Positions 30,991-39,762 of a DNA stretch of 64,000 bases are shown piece by piece. Position 1 is the first letter of the stretch. Each line of letters opens with the position of its first letter. A program made the position numbers and the translations under genes. Under the pieces are notes generated by a model. The model had not been told where the DNA came from. It did not search any database and was given only the letters and a program-made list of their open reading frames with translations. The DNA is from Thermoanaerobaculia bacterium (lineage in GTDB: Bacteria; Acidobacteriota; Thermoanaerobaculia; UBA5066): positions 1-64,000 of the forward strand of contig JAJVIN010000024.1 in the NCBI GenBank assembly GCA_022071945.1. The letters are read 5' to 3'.

Positions 30991-32241
30991 ATGAGACTCA
31001 ACGGCAAGCTCCGTGAGCGCCTCGCCGAGGCCTGGGTGGAGATCCACCAGAACTTCGGCCGCTCGATCCTGCAGGCCCTCGGCGTCATGCTCGGGGTGGC
31101 CGCCGTTCTCGGTGGCTTCTCGATCACCGACAGTCAGCGGCGGCGCTCGGACGAACTCTTCTCCAAGATCGGCGGGCTCGACAAGCTCAACGTCCAGCCC
31201 ACCGCCCTCGCGCTCGACAGCAACCCCAGCGCGCTGCAGTCCGCCAACCTCGGACTACGCGCCGAGGACGCGCACGATGGGACCCGAATCAACGAGAAGA
31301 ACATCCAGGGAGTCTCGCTGAGGAAGTTCGCCACCGCCCGTGTCCGGTCCCCCTACGCCGACGAGGAGCGCCGTCTCACCGGAGTCGCGGGCGACTTCTT
31401 CGCCCTCGAGGGCTACGAGATCGAGGAAGGCCGGCTGATCTCCGAACAGGATGTCGAGGCCGCGGCCGCCGTTGCCGTCCTCGGGAGCGAGGCCGCCAGG
31501 ACGTTCTTCCCGGGCGGCGACGCCCTCGGAAAGACGATCCGGGCCGGAAACGTCCCCGTCGTCGTCATCGGGGTTCTCTCCGAGAAGGTCTTCCGGTTCC
31601 GCGAAGGTCAGCGGAACGTCTTCCGCTGGCGCAACCGCATCGTCGCCGTCCCCTCCAGCCTCGTCGCGAGGCGGATGCAGGGCGATGCCTACCAGAGGCT
31701 CGACCGTGTCACGTTCCGGATTCCCGACCTGTCCTCCATGTCGGACTTCGCCAACCAGCTGACCGCCACGATCCGGGCCAATCACAGACAGCAGCAGGAC
31801 TTCCGTCTGGATGACGTCGCCGCGCGGATCCGCCGCCAGCGAAGCCAGGGCAACGTCTACAACGTCATCTTCATGCTCTCGGGCTTCCTCTCCCTGATCG
31901 GCGGCGGAATTGTCAACGTCAACATCCAGATGGCGAGCCTGAGGGACCGCGTCCGGGAGGTCGGCGTGAAGATGGCGATCGGCGCCTCGCCCGCGGAGAT
32001 CTTCAAGAGCTTCATGACCGAGGCGCTCCTTTTGACCGCCCTCGGGTCCTCCGCCGGGCTCTTCGTCGGAATCGGGCTCTCGAAGATCATCACGTCCTCT
32101 CTCGGCATCCCGCTCTACATGAACGCCGCGAGCTTCGTCTCGGCGTTCTTCCTCGCCTCGGCGTTCGGCTTCGTCTTCGCCCTCTTCCCGGCCTGGAAGG
32201 CGAGCCGGCTCTCCCCGATGGAGGCCCTGCGTTATGAGTGA
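30991..32241 (+). CDS. FtsX/MacB-type ABC permease, subunit 1
   Basis: The 416-residue permease has the MacB layout: one N-terminal membrane helix (about 28-50, QALGVMLGVAAVLGGFSITDS), a large periplasmic MacB_PCD domain and three C-terminal helices ending SRLSPMEALRYE. The segment REVGVKMAIGASPAEIFKSFM is the conserved FtsX coupling helix. It overlaps the second permease gene by eight bases, so the exporter probably uses a permease heterodimer instead of the usual MacB homodimer. Confidence 0.85.
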   Translation: MRLNGKLRERLAEAWVEIHQNFGRSILQALGVMLGVAAVLGGFSITDSQRRRSDELFSKIGGLDKLNVQPTALALDSNPSALQSANLGLRAEDAHDGTRINEKNIQGVSLRKFATARVRSPYADEERRLTGVAGDFFALEGYEIEEGRLISEQDVEAAAAVAVLGSEAARTFFPGGDALGKTIRAGNVPVVVIGVLSEKVFRFREGQRNVFRWRNRIVAVPSSLVARRMQGDAYQRLDRVTFRIPDLSSMSDFANQLTATIRANHRQQQDFRLDDVAARIRRQRSQGNVYNVIFMLSGFLSLIGGGIVNVNIQMASLRDRVREVGVKMAIGASPAEIFKSFMTEALLLTALGSSAGLFVGIGLSKIITSSLGIPLYMNAASFVSAFFLASAFGFVFALFPAWKASRLSPMEALRYE

Positions 32242-33541
32242 AACCCTCGAGCTCACCGCCCCCGTCGCCGTGCCGGCGAGAGAGAGCCGCCCCCGTTCCC
32301 TGCGCTCGGTCTTCTCGACCGCCTTCCAGACGATCGAGGTCGTTCGCGGGAGCCTGGTCGAGCTCTGGGCCCACAAGGTCCGGTCGCTCCTGACCCTGAC
32401 CCTGCTCATGCTCGGGGTCTTCGCCCTCGTCGTCCTCACCTCCGTCCTCGACGGCGTCATGGACAAGATCTCGACCGGCTTCGCCGGCATGAGCTGGGAC
32501 GGCACGCTCGTCCTGTCGCAGAAGGCTCCCGCCACGAGCGAGGAGCAGAAGCGGTTCGCCATGAGCCCTGGTCTGAGGTACGAGGATCTCCCCCGCCTCA
32601 CCGCTCCGCACCCGAAGGTGCTGGGCTTCCTGCCGCGGGCCTACACGAGAACCCCCGTCCGCATCTCGGGCGGCGCCGAGCGCGTCTTCGTCACGGGCGT
32701 CTCGAGTGACTACGCCCTGCTGATGAACCGGCCGATCGGCAGCGGACGCGGCATCACCGAAAACGACCAGAAGCGGCGCTCGACGGTCGCCGTCGTCGGA
32801 GCCACCCTCGCCTCCAAGCTCTTCGGCGGGGCCGATCCGGTCGGACGGGACGTCCTCATCGAGGGAATCCCCTTCCGCATCGTCGGTGTCCAGGCCGCCG
32901 GCCAGATCTTCAGCGACGAGAACTACATGGACGCCAACGGGTTTCTGGTTCCTCTCGAGACCTACATGGATCGTCTCGACCCCTCCCACAAGCTCGCTCA
33001 CCTGGCCGTGAAGCTCCGGAACCGGGCAGATCTCGACGAGGTGACGGCCCTTCTGATCGGACGCGCCAAGCAGGCGCACCACGGTATCGAGGACATCGAG
33101 GTGCTCGACCTGGAGGGCGAGGCCGCGCGCGAGTGGCAGAACTTCCTCGAGCAGATGCGCGGCTGGAGAGTCGTCCTGATGAGCCTCGCGGCCATCGTCC
33201 TTCTCGTCGGCGGCGTGGGCGTCCTGTCGGTGATGCTGATTTCCTTCGCGGATCGCCGCTACGAGATCGGCCTGAGGAAGGCCATGGGTGCCTCGGATGG
33301 ACAGATCCTCCTGCAGTTCCTTCTCGAGGCCCTCGTCCTGGCGGCGCTGGGTGCGCTCGCCGGAACATTCGGGGCCGCATTTCTCTGCAGAGCGCTCGGC
33401 CATCTCTTCCCGTACGGCCTCGTCGTGAATCCTCTCGGACTCCTGACCGCCTGGCTCTCAGCCCTGGGTTTGGCCCTAGTCTTTGGCCTGTACCCCGCAA
33501 TCCGGGCGTCGAGACTGTCTCCCATGGAGGCGATGCGCTGA
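32234..33541 (+). CDS. FtsX/MacB-type ABC permease, subunit 2
   Basis: The 435-residue protein has the same build as its neighbour: an N-terminal cytoplasmic stretch of about 45 residues, a membrane helix (LLTLTLLMLGVFALVVLTSVL), a periplasmic domain and three C-terminal helices with RRYEIGLRKAMGASDGQILLQF (in part) and a final SRLSPMEAMR. It shares the ending LSPMEA with subunit 1. It completes a four-gene adaptor-ATPase-permease-permease operon. No terminator is obvious directly after it. Confidence 0.85.
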   Translation: MSETLELTAPVAVPARESRPRSLRSVFSTAFQTIEVVRGSLVELWAHKVRSLLTLTLLMLGVFALVVLTSVLDGVMDKISTGFAGMSWDGTLVLSQKAPATSEEQKRFAMSPGLRYEDLPRLTAPHPKVLGFLPRAYTRTPVRISGGAERVFVTGVSSDYALLMNRPIGSGRGITENDQKRRSTVAVVGATLASKLFGGADPVGRDVLIEGIPFRIVGVQAAGQIFSDENYMDANGFLVPLETYMDRLDPSHKLAHLAVKLRNRADLDEVTALLIGRAKQAHHGIEDIEVLDLEGEAAREWQNFLEQMRGWRVVLMSLAAIVLLVGGVGVLSVMLISFADRRYEIGLRKAMGASDGQILLQFLLEALVLAALGALAGTFGAAFLCRALGHLFPYGLVVNPLGLLTAWLSALGLALVFGLYPAIRASRLSPMEAMR

Positions 33542-33765
33542 GAAGGGCGTCCCGGTGACCCCTTGCGGGTAGGAGTTGCACGAAATCGTGCGAGTCCCAG
33601 AAGCTCCCCCCAGGTCCCCCGACAAAGCGGGACCACACAACCACATGCAGTTCAATAGTTTACGTCCAGAGGACGGTCCTCCGGAGAATACTGGCAACGA
33701 GATTGAAGTAAATCGGCCAGACGGTTGACCCAAGAGATTGGGAAGTAAGAACCGGAGGAGAAAGA

Positions 33766-34110
33766 ATGAAGAAGCTCATCGCCACGCTCGTTGCGGTCAC
33801 GATCGTTTCCCTCGGCGCCGCGTTCGCGGAAGAGGCCAAGCCGGCTGCCAAGCCCGCCGAAGCCGCCAAGCCCGCCGCCGCCGCCCCGGCTGCCGAGGCT
33901 GCCAAGCCCGCCGCTGAGGCTGCCAAGCCGGCCGAGGCCAAGCCCGCCAAGAAGGAGAAGAAGGCCGCCAAGAAGGAAGAGGCCAAGCCGGCTGACGCCG
34001 CGAAGCCCGCCGAGGCCGCCAAGCCCGCCGAGGCCGCGAAGCCCGCCGCCGCCGCTCCCGCCAAGCCGGCCGAGGCCAAGCCTGCCGCCGCCGCTCCGGC
34101 CCCCAAGTGA
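33766..34110 (+). CDS. Secreted Ala/Lys/Pro/Glu-repeat protein
   Basis: The 114-residue product has a signal peptide (MKKLIATLVAVTIVSLGAAFA) and then almost only A, K, P and E, in repeats such as AEAAKPA, AAAAPA and a KKEKKAAKKEE block. Such sequence is disordered and strongly basic-acidic, as in histone-like tails or cell-wall linkers. A good ribosome binding site (GGAGGAG) lies six bases before the ATG, and a strong terminator follows, so expression is likely. The opposite strand is also open, but only because of the repeat composition. Function is unknown. Confidence 0.75.
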   Translation: MKKLIATLVAVTIVSLGAAFAEEAKPAAKPAEAAKPAAAAPAAEAAKPAAEAAKPAEAKPAKKEKKAAKKEEAKPADAAKPAEAAKPAEAAKPAAAAPAKPAEAKPAAAAPAPK

Positions 34111-34167
34111 GCTGAGCGAAACCTACCCCGGTAGAAAAAGAAACCAAACACCCCAAGCTTCCAAGAA

Positions 34168-34201
34168 TGCCCCGGCGCGATCGCCGGGGCTATTTTTCTT
34201 T
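34168..34201 (+). terminator. Strong Rho-independent terminator
   Basis: GCCCCGGCG and CGCCGGGGC form a perfect nine-base stem around CGAT, followed by TATTTTTCTTTT. It ends the transcript of the repeat protein and is one of the clearest terminators in the window. Confidence 0.9.
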
Positions 34202-34245
34202 TGGGGGCTGGTTTCGTTGACGTCCGCCGGTCCGCCCTCGATCGC

Positions 34246-35142
34246 TCAGTCCCCGAGGGCTGCCGCGATCTCGACTCTCACCACGGGCCCGCTCAGAATC
34301 GACCGGACCAGGTTCGCGGTCGACGCATCACCGAACGTCATCTTGTAGAGCCACGTCGATGTCGAGACACCGAGGGTCTTCACGATCTGCCGGATCGAAC
34401 GGCCCTTCCGGTGCTCTTCCTTGACCAATCCCTCCACCTCGAGGAGCCACTGGAGCTTCCCGTTGATGGCGTCCCTGCCGCCCTCGAACCGGGGCCGGTG
34501 CGCGCAGAGCAGAGCATCGAAATCGAGCGTGAGAAAGCGACGCATCGTCGCAACGGTGTCATAGAAGTCCTCGTCACCTCTGAACACCTTGATCCTCTCG
34601 GCAACGAAGGCGTCTCCCGAGAACAGCCAGCCTTCTTGGGGCACGAAGTACGCCACGTGATCGACACTGTGCCCCATTGCGGGGATGACGCGGGCCGAGT
34701 GCGGCCCCAGTTCGACCACTTCCGCGGCGGCCTGGGCTTCGACGGGATCGGCCTCGCCCCACAGCGCGTGCTGGTAGAACTTCCGCGGCAGACGGTTCCG
34801 GGCGAGTTTCACGCCGTCGGAGGAGGCGAAGACACGCACGCCACGCCCGGCCAGGAGCGCCGCGTTGCCGGAGTGGTCCTCGTGATGGTGCGTGAGGTAG
34901 GCACTTTCGACACGGGCGTCCCTCGCGGCCTCGGAGATCTCGGGAGCGACCGAACTGATCCCGGTGTCGATCATTGTCGAACCAACGACGTAGCAGTAGA
35001 CGGGGAGGACCTCCCGTCCGAAATAGACACGCGTCATTCGGTAGACCGCGATCGAAGCAAACGTCGACCGCTCGAAGTGGTGGGTGGCCGGGAACGGAAA
35101 CCGGGACCAGAACGGATCGAGATAGTGGTAGAGCGGACGCAT
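34246..35142 (-). CDS. MBL-fold metallo-hydrolase
   Basis: The 298-residue protein carries the metallo-beta-lactamase-fold motif THHHEDHSGN (about residues 84-93), a later histidine in AMGHSVDHVAYF, an aspartate in FSGDAF and ALLCAHRP, together enough for a binuclear metal site. The C-terminal region (EEHRKGRSIRQIV) resembles a winged-helix lid as in glyoxalase II/LACTB2-like enzymes. The substrate cannot be told from sequence. It is convergent with the repeat-protein gene and divergent from the NosL operon. Confidence 0.85.
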   Translation of the reverse strand: MRPLYHYLDPFWSRFPFPATHHFERSTFASIAVYRMTRVYFGREVLPVYCYVVGSTMIDTGISSVAPEISEAARDARVESAYLTHHHEDHSGNAALLAGRGVRVFASSDGVKLARNRLPRKFYQHALWGEADPVEAQAAAEVVELGPHSARVIPAMGHSVDHVAYFVPQEGWLFSGDAFVAERIKVFRGDEDFYDTVATMRRFLTLDFDALLCAHRPRFEGGRDAINGKLQWLLEVEGLVKEEHRKGRSIRQIVKTLGVSTSTWLYKMTFGDASTANLVRSILSGPVVRVEIAAALGD

Positions 35143-35315
35143 GACGCCAGGACTCCGGACGGAGAGTACTCCAGCGGAGCACGAGGCGACGTCCGTGGCC
35201 CGGAACCGTGCCCAGATGAGTACGCCTTGACGCTGAGGGCTGCGCCTCCTAACCTCGTCTTCGGGGGCCAGAAGGCGTGCCGCCGCGACAAACCCCTCTC
35301 TCGCAAGGACTCTTC

Positions 35316-35657
35316 TTGAATCGTCCGGGACACTTCCGCAGACCCCTGCACGCGAGGCTTCGGCCCGTCCAGTTCCTCGGTCTCGTCCTGGGCCTCTTCC
35401 TCCTCGGCGGGGTTCTCATCGTCATCGACCTGGCTCGCAGCCGGGTGAGCCGGACCGAGGCCCTCGAACTGACTCGCACCCTGGGGCTGACAGACCTCGC
35501 TCTCTCGACTGAGGCGAGGTACCTGCGCCACCCGAGCCTCGCCGATCTCCATTCCGCCTTCCAGGATCACCCGGCCTCCCTCGATCACTTCCCCGCCGCC
35601 GCTGCGATCGGCCCGCCGGGCCATCTTCGGCCCGCGCCTCATGCACGCCTGGATTAA
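35316..35657 (+). CDS. Small single-span membrane protein heading the NosL operon
   Basis: The 113-residue product has one membrane helix (about residues 17-38, QFLGLVLGLFLLGGVLIVIDLA) and a periplasmic tail with an acidic-basic patch (RTEALELTRTLGLTDLALSTEARYLRHPS, in part). The TTG at 35316 is taken as start because AAGGA lies six bases upstream; a GTG 39 bases earlier is possible. Its end overlaps the permease gene by 17 bases. No family is recognised. Its place as first gene of a metal-handling operon suggests an accessory role. Confidence 0.6.
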   Translation: MNRPGHFRRPLHARLRPVQFLGLVLGLFLLGGVLIVIDLARSRVSRTEALELTRTLGLTDLALSTEARYLRHPSLADLHSAFQDHPASLDHFPAAAAIGPPGHLRPAPHARLD

Positions 35658-36783
35658 CCGGCAGTCCCTGCTCGTCGACTACACACTGTCGGCACTGGCT
35701 CGCCACGCGGGCCGGAATCTGGCCATCCTCGCGGTCTACTCGTGTCTCGTCTTCGTCCTGGCGTCGACGATGCTGTTTTCCGACGCGCTCCGGCGGGAAT
35801 CGCGGGCGTTGCTGTCTCACAGTCCCGATGTCCTCATCCAGAAGCTCTCCGCAGGACGTCACGCCTTCCTGACTGCCGCCGATGTCGAGCGGATCGGGCC
35901 CCTGCGCGGTGTCAGCCGGATCGAGGGACGCCGCTGGGGCTACTTCTACGATCCGGCGGTACGGGCGAACTACACCCTGATGGCAGTCGCCTCCGATCCT
36001 CCGGCCCGAGGCTCGATCCGCGTGGGAGAAGGCGTCGCGCGACTGTCGGGCCTCGCGAAGGGGAACGCCCTCGCCCTGCGAAGCCCCGAGGGTCCGCTTC
36101 ACGTGTTCACCATCGAAGGGGTGTTCCGGGAAGAGAGCAGCCTCGTCTCGACCGACCTCGTCCTCATGCACCCCGAGGACTGGATCGAGTTCTTCCAGGT
36201 CGCCAGCGATCTCTGCACGGACGCCGCTGTCACTGTCGTCAATCCCGCCGAGGTGAGAAACGTGGCCCGCAAGGTGGCCGAGAGGCTCCCGGGCTCGCGC
36301 GTCGTCCTCAAGGAGGAGATCCTTCGCACCTACGACTCGCTCTTCGACTGGAGAGAGGGTCTCCTCCTTGCCCTGGCGAGTCTTCTGGCGGCCTCGTTCG
36401 CGGTTCTGGCCTGGAACAAAGCCTCCGGCCTGGCGGCGGACGAGCGCCGCGAGATCGGCATCCTCAAGGCCATTGGATGGGACACCCGCGACGTCCTGAC
36501 GATGAAGCTGTGGGAGGGCGCGCTCGTCTCGGGATGCGCCTTCGGAACCGGCCTCCTGGCCGCATGGATTCACGTCTTTCACTTCCGTGCGCCGCTCGTA
36601 GCGCCGGTCCTGGCGGGGTGGTCCGTCCTCTACCCGCGCTTCGATCTGACTCCTTCCCTCGATCCCTGGATGCTCCTGACCCTGTCCTTCCTCACCATCT
36701 TCCCGTACACGCTCGCGACCCTGGTCCCGGCGTGGAAGGCCGCCATCACCGATCCGGACGCCGTCATGCGGGGGTCGGAATGA
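35641..36783 (+). CDS. FtsX-like ABC permease of the NosL operon
   Basis: The 380-residue permease has an N-terminal span (NLAILAVYSCLVFVLASTMLFSDAL), a periplasmic domain of about 220 residues and three C-terminal spans around ERREIGILKAIGWDTRDVLTMK. It ends LVPAWKAAITDPDAVMRG. This is a MacB/FtsX-type mechanotransmission permease. Its stop overlaps the ATPase start (ATGA). In known nos clusters the ABC transporter NosFY works with NosL and NosD; this permease is of a different family but sits in an analogous place. Confidence 0.82.
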   Translation: MHAWINRQSLLVDYTLSALARHAGRNLAILAVYSCLVFVLASTMLFSDALRRESRALLSHSPDVLIQKLSAGRHAFLTAADVERIGPLRGVSRIEGRRWGYFYDPAVRANYTLMAVASDPPARGSIRVGEGVARLSGLAKGNALALRSPEGPLHVFTIEGVFREESSLVSTDLVLMHPEDWIEFFQVASDLCTDAAVTVVNPAEVRNVARKVAERLPGSRVVLKEEILRTYDSLFDWREGLLLALASLLAASFAVLAWNKASGLAADERREIGILKAIGWDTRDVLTMKLWEGALVSGCAFGTGLLAAWIHVFHFRAPLVAPVLAGWSVLYPRFDLTPSLDPWMLLTLSFLTIFPYTLATLVPAWKAAITDPDAVMRGSE

Positions 36784-37460
36784 ACTCCTTCATCGAACTC
36801 GAGGCCATCCGGAAGGTCTTTCACGAGGGGGAGCACAACGAGTTCACCGCGCTCCGCGACGTCAGCCTCTCCTTTTCGCGCGGGAGCCTCACCGTGCTCT
36901 CGGGTCCCTCGGGCTCGGGGAAGACGTCGCTCCTGACCGTGCTTGGCTGTCTCTCGCGTCCGACCGAGGGCCGCGTGAAGGTGGAAGGTGAACTCGTGTC
37001 GAACCTCCCGGAGCCGCTGCTCGCTGTCGTGAGGCGCAGGACGTTCGGGTTCGTCTTCCAACAGTTCCAGCTGATCCCGGGACTCTCCGCCCTGACGAAC
37101 GTCGTCCTGCCCGCGTATCCAACCGGCAAGCCGCATCGAGTCATCGTGGATCGCGGTCTCGCGCTTCTCTCACACCTGTCGCTCGGCCGGCTCGCGCACG
37201 AGAGGGTCGAGCGGCTCTCGGGCGGGGAACAGCAACGTGTCGCCATCGCGCGAGCGCTGATCAACGATCCTCCCGTGATCCTCGCGGACGAACCGACCGC
37301 GAACCTCGATTCGGCACTCTCTTCGGCCTTTCTCCAGACCGCCCGGGAGCTTCGAGACGAGGGGCGGACCGTGATCCTCTCGAGCCACGATCCGAGGATC
37401 TGCGACGCCCCCGAGATCGATCGGCGGATCCGGCTTCTCGACGGAAGGATCACCCCGTGA
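36780..37460 (+). CDS. ABC transporter ATPase of the NosL operon
   Basis: The 226-residue ATPase shows Walker A GPSGSGKTS, Q-loop FVFQQFQLIPGLS, signature LSGGEQQRVAIARAL and Walker B VILADEPTANLD. The start at 36780 overlaps the permease stop and gives a normal N-terminus; the longer upstream frame is a shadow. It pairs with the FtsX-like permease to drive periplasmic or outer-membrane work rather than classic import. Confidence 0.9.
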   Translation: MNSFIELEAIRKVFHEGEHNEFTALRDVSLSFSRGSLTVLSGPSGSGKTSLLTVLGCLSRPTEGRVKVEGELVSNLPEPLLAVVRRRTFGFVFQQFQLIPGLSALTNVVLPAYPTGKPHRVIVDRGLALLSHLSLGRLAHERVERLSGGEQQRVAIARALINDPPVILADEPTANLDSALSSAFLQTARELRDEGRTVILSSHDPRICDAPEIDRRIRLLDGRITP

Positions 37461-38473
37461 TCCTGGACAAGTCGGTCCTCGCCTTGCTCCTCGCCAGCGG
37501 CGCGGGTGCGGCGGGCACGCTGGCGGCGGCTCCGCACGCCCTCGCGGTTCTGAGACGCTGGGACCTCTCTTCTGGAAGCGCCTCTCAGCTCCGGCTGGAG
37601 AGGATGTCGACGCTCGTCTCGACGGGAATGGCCCTGCTCCTTCTCGTTCAGGCGCCGGCTCTCCTCCTCTTCGTCGCCGCGGCGGACGGGATGGCGAGTC
37701 ACTTCGTGGGAGCCATGTGCGCCATCGGTAGCTTGAAGGTCAATCCCTTCGGGTTCCCGGCCCTCATCACCCAGATCGCCGCCTTCTTCGGAACCCTCAT
37801 CTGGCTGGTCCTCAACGCCGTCGACGGCGGGTGCCGCGACTATCCACTCACCCGGGCCAAGCACGGAGTTCTCGTGGCGCTCATCCCTCTGATGGCCGCC
37901 AGCTTCGGACTCGAGATCGCCTATTTCTCGGGCCTCGATGCCAGCGTCATCACCTCTTGCTGCGGCAGCCTGTTCTCCTCGGACTCCTCGAAGGTGGCGA
38001 ACGATCTGGCGTCCCTCCCGGTCCGGATGGCAATCCCGATCTACTTTGTCGTCCTGGCCACGGCGGCTGCCGTCGCGGCAGTGACGGCGTGGCGAGGCCG
38101 CGGCGGGATCTGGCTCGGCCTGGCCGGAGTCGTCGCCTTCCCCGTGGGGCTGGCCGGGATCGTGAGCTTCCTGTCGCTCTACGTCTATGAGGATCCCCTT
38201 CACCACTGTCCGTTCTGCTTCTTGAAGCCGGAATACGGATACCGAGGCTATGCCTTCTACGGAATCCTCTTCGTCGCAACGGCCGCGGCCGTGTCCGCCG
38301 CGGCTCTCGGCCTTCTCTCCCCGCGAGAGAACGCGAGCAGGGACCTTCAGGAGCGAGTCCCCCGGGCCACGCGAACACTTGGCCTCGTCGCGCTCGCTGG
38401 GTATCTCTCCACAGTGGCTGTTTCCGGATGGCAGGTTCTGGCCTCAGGCCTGAAACTCCTCGGTGATGCGTAG
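37457..38473 (+). CDS. Polytopic membrane protein with conserved-looking Cys pairs
   Basis: The 338-residue protein has about eight membrane spans. Cysteines are placed in paired or exposed positions: GAMCAIG, GGCRDY, SCCGS and HHCPFCFLKPEYGY, the last a CxxC next to two histidines. Such sites could bind copper or take part in thiol exchange with the thioredoxin-like neighbour. The GTG start overlaps the ATPase stop and the end overlaps the next gene. No named family is recognised. Confidence 0.7.
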   Translation: MILDKSVLALLLASGAGAAGTLAAAPHALAVLRRWDLSSGSASQLRLERMSTLVSTGMALLLLVQAPALLLFVAAADGMASHFVGAMCAIGSLKVNPFGFPALITQIAAFFGTLIWLVLNAVDGGCRDYPLTRAKHGVLVALIPLMAASFGLEIAYFSGLDASVITSCCGSLFSSDSSKVANDLASLPVRMAIPIYFVVLATAAAVAAVTAWRGRGGIWLGLAGVVAFPVGLAGIVSFLSLYVYEDPLHHCPFCFLKPEYGYRGYAFYGILFVATAAAVSAAALGLLSPRENASRDLQERVPRATRTLGLVALAGYLSTVAVSGWQVLASGLKLLGDA

Positions 38474-38978
38474 GGCACTCTTCCTCCTCGCCGTTCTCGC
38501 CGCCTCGCTGACCTCGTGTTTCGGCGACCGACCCTCGCTGAACGCCGGCGATGGGGCGCCCCGCTTCGAGCTGAAGGGCCTCGACGGCAAGACTGTCCGC
38601 TACCCCGGGGACTTTGCGGGCCGGGCCGTCATCATCCGGTTCTGGGCCGACTGGTGTCCTCACTGCTCGCGGGAGATGAGCGAGATCGACCCCGTGGCCA
38701 TGGCCCTCGAGAAAGAAGGCGTCACGATGCTCGCGATCAATGCTGGACAGAGCGAGGCCACCGTTCGCGCATTCGTCGAGAAGCACGGAATCCACTACCG
38801 GGCGCTCGTCGACGAGAAGGCGGACGTCAACAAGGCGTACGGCGTCATCGTCATGCCGACGACGTTCTTCATCCGTCCCGACGGACGGATCCACAACAAG
38901 GGGATCGGCGAGGCGAAGGCCGCCGTTTTCGAGAAGATGGCGAGAGAACTCGTGCCGTTCGTGACGGGGCGCCCGTGA
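38466..38978 (+). CDS. TlpA/ResA-like thioredoxin lipoprotein
   Basis: The 170-residue protein has a lipoprotein signal (LAVLAASLTSC) and a thioredoxin fold with active site WCPHC in FWADWCPHCSREM (about residues 60-72), followed by PTTFFIRPDGRI with the cis-proline. It should be a membrane-tethered thiol-disulfide or metallochaperone protein in the periplasm, comparable to TlpA/ResA that prepare CuA or haem sites. A GTG three bases upstream is an equal start candidate. It overlaps both neighbours. Confidence 0.85.
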   Translation: MRRALFLLAVLAASLTSCFGDRPSLNAGDGAPRFELKGLDGKTVRYPGDFAGRAVIIRFWADWCPHCSREMSEIDPVAMALEKEGVTMLAINAGQSEATVRAFVEKHGIHYRALVDEKADVNKAYGVIVMPTTFFIRPDGRIHNKGIGEAKAAVFEKMARELVPFVTGRP

Positions 38979-39736
38979 CGCTGTGGCTCGCCGCGCTCAC
39001 GGGACTCCTGGGGAGCGGGCACTGCGTCGGGATGTGTGGCGGGCTCGTCTCGAGCTGCTTTCTGCGATTCGGCGCCGGAGCCCGGAGGCTCTCTCTTCAC
39101 CTCGCCTACCACGGGGCCCGCATTTCGGTCTATGTCCTGGCCGGGGCGCTCGCGGGGGGCTTTGGCCAGCTCGTGACGCAGAGTGGACGCCTGGCGCTCG
39201 TGCAGGGTGTGCTCCAGATCGTCACGGGGGTCGTCGTCATCCTGATGGGGCTCGATGTCCTCGGCCTCCTGCCGTTCTCGATGGCGGTCGGTCTGGCGCC
39301 GGCGTCGTGGACGCGGTCCCTGATCCGGAAAGGCCTGCCCCTTCCGCCCAGCGATGATGCCCCTCAGCCTGCGCCGGACCGGTCGCCAGAGCCGGTTCCA
39401 GGGACTGCCGTTTCCCATCACGCGACGGCGTCGTCCTGGCGGCCGGCGCTGCTCGTGGGGCTGGCGAACGGGCTCATGCCGTGTTCGCTGACCCTGTCGG
39501 TGGCAGTGCAAGCCCTGTCCGCCAAGAGCGCTCTCGGGGGAGCTGCGTTGATGGCGGCCTTCGGTGCGGGCACGCTTCCCTCCATGGTTGCCGTCGGGCT
39601 GCTCTTCTCCCGGCTTTCCCAGGCAGCCCGGGGACTCCTCCTGAAGGCGGCAGCTCTTCTGATCATCATCATGGGCGCCGCACAGATCTGGCAGGGCTTG
39701 ATCTACACGCGCGTCATGGGAAAGCTGGTCCTCTGA
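38975..39736 (+). CDS. TauE/SafE-UreH_2-like membrane protein
   Basis: The 253-residue membrane protein has six or so spans in two halves joined by a hydrophilic linker (about 112-150). Motifs are GSGHCVGMCGGL near the N-terminus and ANGLMPCSLTLSV in the second half, the pattern of the UreH_2/sulfite-exporter-like proteins often found beside cbb3 genes and heavy-metal ATPases. The Cys/Met/His-rich motif suggests metal transport, probably copper. The GTG start overlaps the TlpA-like stop. Confidence 0.82.
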   Translation: MTLWLAALTGLLGSGHCVGMCGGLVSSCFLRFGAGARRLSLHLAYHGARISVYVLAGALAGGFGQLVTQSGRLALVQGVLQIVTGVVVILMGLDVLGLLPFSMAVGLAPASWTRSLIRKGLPLPPSDDAPQPAPDRSPEPVPGTAVSHHATASSWRPALLVGLANGLMPCSLTLSVAVQALSAKSALGGAALMAAFGAGTLPSMVAVGLLFSRLSQAARGLLLKAAALLIIIMGAAQIWQGLIYTRVMGKLVL

Positions 39737-39762
39737 GGGGACAAACGAAAGGAGAACCATCC

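Noticed and set aside
33542-33765. Possible riboswitch or small RNA before the repeat-protein gene (contains GCACGA-AA-TCGTGC and GAGGAC-G-GTCCTC)
   Set aside because: Two short hairpins are present, but no known riboswitch consensus could be fitted by eye, and no terminator or anti-terminator pairing is clear.
33660-34151. Minus-strand frame coding an Ala/Gly/Leu-rich protein opposite the A/K/P/E repeat gene
   Set aside because: Its composition follows from the repeats on the other strand; it has no ribosome binding site, while the plus-strand gene has signal peptide, ribosome binding site and terminator.
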